Shown here one piece after another: positions 60,929-64,000 of a stretch of 64,000 bases of DNA. Made by a program: the position numbers and the translations under genes. The notes below the pieces were generated by a model that was given only the letters and a program-made list of their open reading frames with translations, searched no databases and was not told the origin of the DNA. The DNA is from Anseranas semipalmata. Lineage: Eukaryota; Chordata; Aves; Anseriformes; Anseranatidae. Numbering within the stretch: position 1 is the stretch's first letter; each line of letters opens with the position of its first letter. The stretch is from contig VXAA01006451.1 of NCBI GenBank assembly GCA_013399115.1, positions 434,001 to 498,000 of the forward strand. The letters are read 5' to 3'.

Positions 60929-63900
60929 CTGTGGAAGAAAAGCAGAAATCCTTAATTTGCTTTTTGTTCTCCACCATTTGCCCTCAAAGGAACAAAAGTC
61001 CTCACATCTCTGAGCCTGTAGGAACAAAAGAGTTCTGATCTCCCCAAGCCAAGCCTTTTAAATGTCATGCATCATGCACTTCAAAACACCTTCATGATAC
61101 TACAGTCACAGCTAACTTATCTGGGAAATTGAAGAAAGATAATTCCCTTCCTCATCTAAAACTGGTTATAGATACAGCCTGCTTCTGTCTGAGACCTGGG
61201 ATAAAGGCTTTGGGAAATGCTACGTTCTGGCAACATCACTGGTATAGCATCTTCTGAGTTTTTACCAATGACTTCACTAGCCAGAGTAGCAGCAGACAAG
61301 TAGCCACACTGTAAGAGATCCTGAACTTCACATGCCCACAACTCTGCAGTGCTACACTACACAAATAAACAAAGCTTAAATTCTCTCAGCAGACTCGAAG
61401 CTTTCTATTATCTAATATCTCTTCTTACCATGCTAGACCAGAGAACAATTCTGGAACAGTTCTCAAAAAAAGCTTTTCTGCTAGCACCTCCCATCCTATT
61501 ACTCTAATAAAATGCCAGGAAATGCCACAAACATGTAATCTAGGGACTACAGGATGGGGGTAGGGATAGCACAAAGAAGGCTGAAGAGGTAAGAAGAAAG
61601 GTTTGGTAAAATACATAAAGAAGGAAGCAGAGGAGGAAGCAAAAGATACACAGGAAACCGTATCTGTAGAATGAGAAGTAAGAAAGAACAGATCATAAAA
61701 AAAATCACACAAGGAACTAGGAAGACAGCAAACAGTTAACAGACCAAGCACAATTAATGTGAGGTCCACGGGAAACACCTATTGCCTGTTTTCAAGATTC
61801 ACTGCCAGGACCTCCCCACCCTTCCCCCCCACCTCATACTGGATAACAGTCTATAACCTCCACACTTCATCTGGTATTTTCAGTAACCTCTCAAACATGT
61901 TTCTGTATTATTTCACCTATCTCATTTATGATTTTGTATTTTGCATTTGCAAAAGAATCTTCTGCTGTCGTAAAGAAAGGAAAGATTCTAACTGCTGTGA
62001 AGTAATACATCCTGAAAAAAAAAAAAAAAAGAGATAAAATGGGGATATCTGAAATATGAAATATGTTTCTAAGTTTTCCAGATATCACAGAAAGCTGCTT
62101 ACTACCATAGCCTACCCAGTGAGACATAAGCCAGAATCAGCATTGCTTCCTCTGCATCAAAACCCAGTTCCCTCTGAGATGTATTTAAAATGCACATGTA
62201 AATTTAGCCATTCCCAAATGAGAAACAGTGCCTTGCAACAGCCATGCACTTCTAAAGCTGGCAAATCAAGGCAAATATCTGGAGATGGGACATCTATCAG
62301 CAGATTTGACCATTGATGCTGGCCGCCTCTTTTGTTTGCAAAACAATTAAACGAGAGATTTCTAGTACTACGAAAATGCAAAAAAAAATAAAAATAAAAA
62401 AATGGCCCCAGTGTCAGCCCTAAGTGAGGAAGTAGTGGTCAGAGATTTTTAGGGCATCTGCCCTACTCCTTCCAAGTGGTCTTCTTCTCCCCATGCTACC
62501 CACCTTCAGCCTTCCACTGAAAGCAAGGTGCGTCTTTTCCCTCAGCCACTGTAACCCCCATCTCAGCTGCCGTGGCATGAAGTGGTGTGATCAAGCCTGG
62601 CCTGATCAAGATCAATTCTTGCCTTTGGCTGACATCCAGTTTCAGAGGCAGAACTGCCTATGATGTAAACCAAGATCAAGATGCTGGTGGAGAGAAATAG
62701 AGATCTAGAGGGCAGAACAGAAACATAGCTGGAAGCTAGAAGCACAGTCAGGAAACCAGGGCACATGCTAAGATGCGCTGGGAGTAAGTGGCAGCACAGA
62801 GCGGGTGCAAGAGCTAAAGGGTTAGGCTGGGGCACGAGCAGGAGCTGGAAGGGGGCCCAGACCAGCAGCACTGTGCTGGGCAGACACTGTCCATCTACCT
62901 TCACAATGTTGCAGGAGGCATTTAAGGCTGACTCCTACTAATCTACTAATACCTGCTGCTGATCACCCATGGTGATTACCTTGAAGAATCAGAGGTATGG
63001 GAGGGTATTTATTGCTAAAAGAGGGGGTGAACCCAGCTTTTTTATTTGTCAGTGTAATGACGTGAATTTAGGGCCCAAAGAACTATTGTGGTCACACAGT
63101 CTGACCTCATGTACAACACAGTCTTTAGAGTATGTCCTTGCAGCAAAGAAGGGTAATAGTATCCTGGGCTGAACTGGGAGCCATGCTGCCAGCAGGTTGA
63201 GGGAGGTGATCCTTCCCCTCTCCTCAGCACTGCTGAGGCCTCACCTGGAGTGCTGTGTCTAGTTCTGTTCCTCAGTACAAGAGAGGCATGGACATACTGG
63301 AAAGAATTCAACAAAAGGCCATTAAAATGAAAAATTGACTGAAGCACCTCTCATATGAGGAGAGGCTGAGAGCTAGGACTGTTCAGCCTGGAGAAGAGGA
63401 AGCTCAGGGGAGATCTTATCGATGTCTATAAATACCTGAAGGGAGGGTACAAAGAGTACAGAGCCAGGCTCTTTTCAGTGGTGGCAAGTGCCAGGACAAG
63501 AGGCAAAGGGCACAAAGTGGAACACAGGAGGTTCCCTCTAAACATCAAGAAACATTTTTTTTTTTTTTAAACTGTGCGGGTGATGGAACACTGGCACAGG
63601 TTGCCCAGAGAGGCTGTGGAGTCTCCCTCCTTGGAGATCTTTCAAAGTTGCCTGGACATGGTCCTGGGCAACTGGCTCTAGCTGACCCTGCTTGAGCAGG
63701 AGTGTCAGACCTCTAGAGGTGACTTCCAACTTCAACCGTTATGTGATTCTGTGAACTTTACCTTGGAAATCCTGTATTGCACTTACTAAGTGATTGCTGA
63801 ACTAAAAATATATGCCTAACATTGGATTTTTTTTTTCTTTCTCAAATCTTCCAGTGGTGGAAATTCCATCTGCATCCCATGACAATTCAGACTGATGGCT

Positions 63901-64000
63901 GATTACCTTCACTGCTGCAAAAGTTACACTGTAATTCTAGTTTGACATTTTCCTAACTTTCAGACCTTGTTACGCCTTTGTTTGCTACATTAAAGAGTAT
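60929..64000 (-). other. PARVB: PARVB last intron (partial)
   Basis: Noncoding as far as can be seen. It contains A-rich tracts at 62015-62030 and about 62380-62400 and a plus-strand CR1 fragment at 63140-63756. I searched for the preceding exon (parvin LHNV--AFEL motif) on the minus strand and did not find it. Confidence 0.7.
63140..63756 (+). mobile_element. CR1 LINE 3' fragment, about 0.6 kb
   Basis: Typical CR1 sequence: the segment beginning gcagcaaagaagg and gccagcaggttgagggaggt, the region equivalent to the reverse-transcriptase C-terminus (cctggagaagaggaagctc), and the 3' tail ending tgtgattctgtgaa. It is 5'-truncated, as most CR1 copies are, and the frame is broken, so it is dead. 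A T run at about 63556-63569 interrupts it. It lies antisense in the PARVB intron. Confidence 0.92.

Overview
The window is nuclear DNA from a bird; the species cannot be told from the sequence. The evidence is several CR1 LINE tails of the avian type (ending in tandem copies of an 8-bp unit like AATCACAG), intron-rich genes with GT-AG splicing, low GC outside promoters, and a tandem PARVB-PARVG pair. I know that gene order from other vertebrates. One short run of N (20889-20923) marks an assembly gap. There are no bacterial operons, CRISPR arrays, tRNA or rRNA genes, or intact mobile elements. Almost all open reading frames of 60-180 codons here are chance frames.

Layout. 1-22 kb: no gene that I can defend, with scattered CR1 remnants, microsatellites and a few exon-like or enhancer-like patches. 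22.2-22.7 kb: a CpG-rich patch. 22.3-31.7 kb: three minus-strand exon-like blocks whose reading phases agree; this may be an unrecognised spliced transcript, not proven. 33.6-50.5 kb: the complete coding part of PARVG (gamma-parvin) on the minus strand, in 12 coding exons. I rebuilt it exon by exon from splice sites, phase and similarity to parvins. It gives 960 coding bases (319 residues and a stop) with both calponin-homology domains. Probable 5' untranslated exons and a CpG-rich promoter lie at 54.8-55.4 kb. 57.3-60.2 kb: exon-like blocks between the two parvin genes, which could be a small two-exon gene or an alternative PARVB end. 60.8 kb to the end: the last coding exon of PARVB (beta-parvin, minus strand) and part of the intron before it. 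A plus-strand CR1 fragment lies in that intron; the rest of PARVB is outside the window.

How the genes relate. PARVB and PARVG are paralogues from one ancestral parvin. They are transcribed in the same direction, PARVB upstream, with about 10 kb between the PARVB stop and the PARVG start codon. Parvins join ILK and PINCH to form the IPP complex at integrin adhesions. PARVG is mainly the blood-cell form in mammals, while PARVB is broader. The homologous final exons of the two genes both enter at phase 1 (completing a codon that starts with G), direct evidence of shared exon structure.

No unmistakable new system is present. The best leads are the unassigned spliced open frame at 57.6-58.1 kb, the phase-compatible exon chain at 31.6/25.6/22.4 kb, and the structure of the PARVG 5' end.
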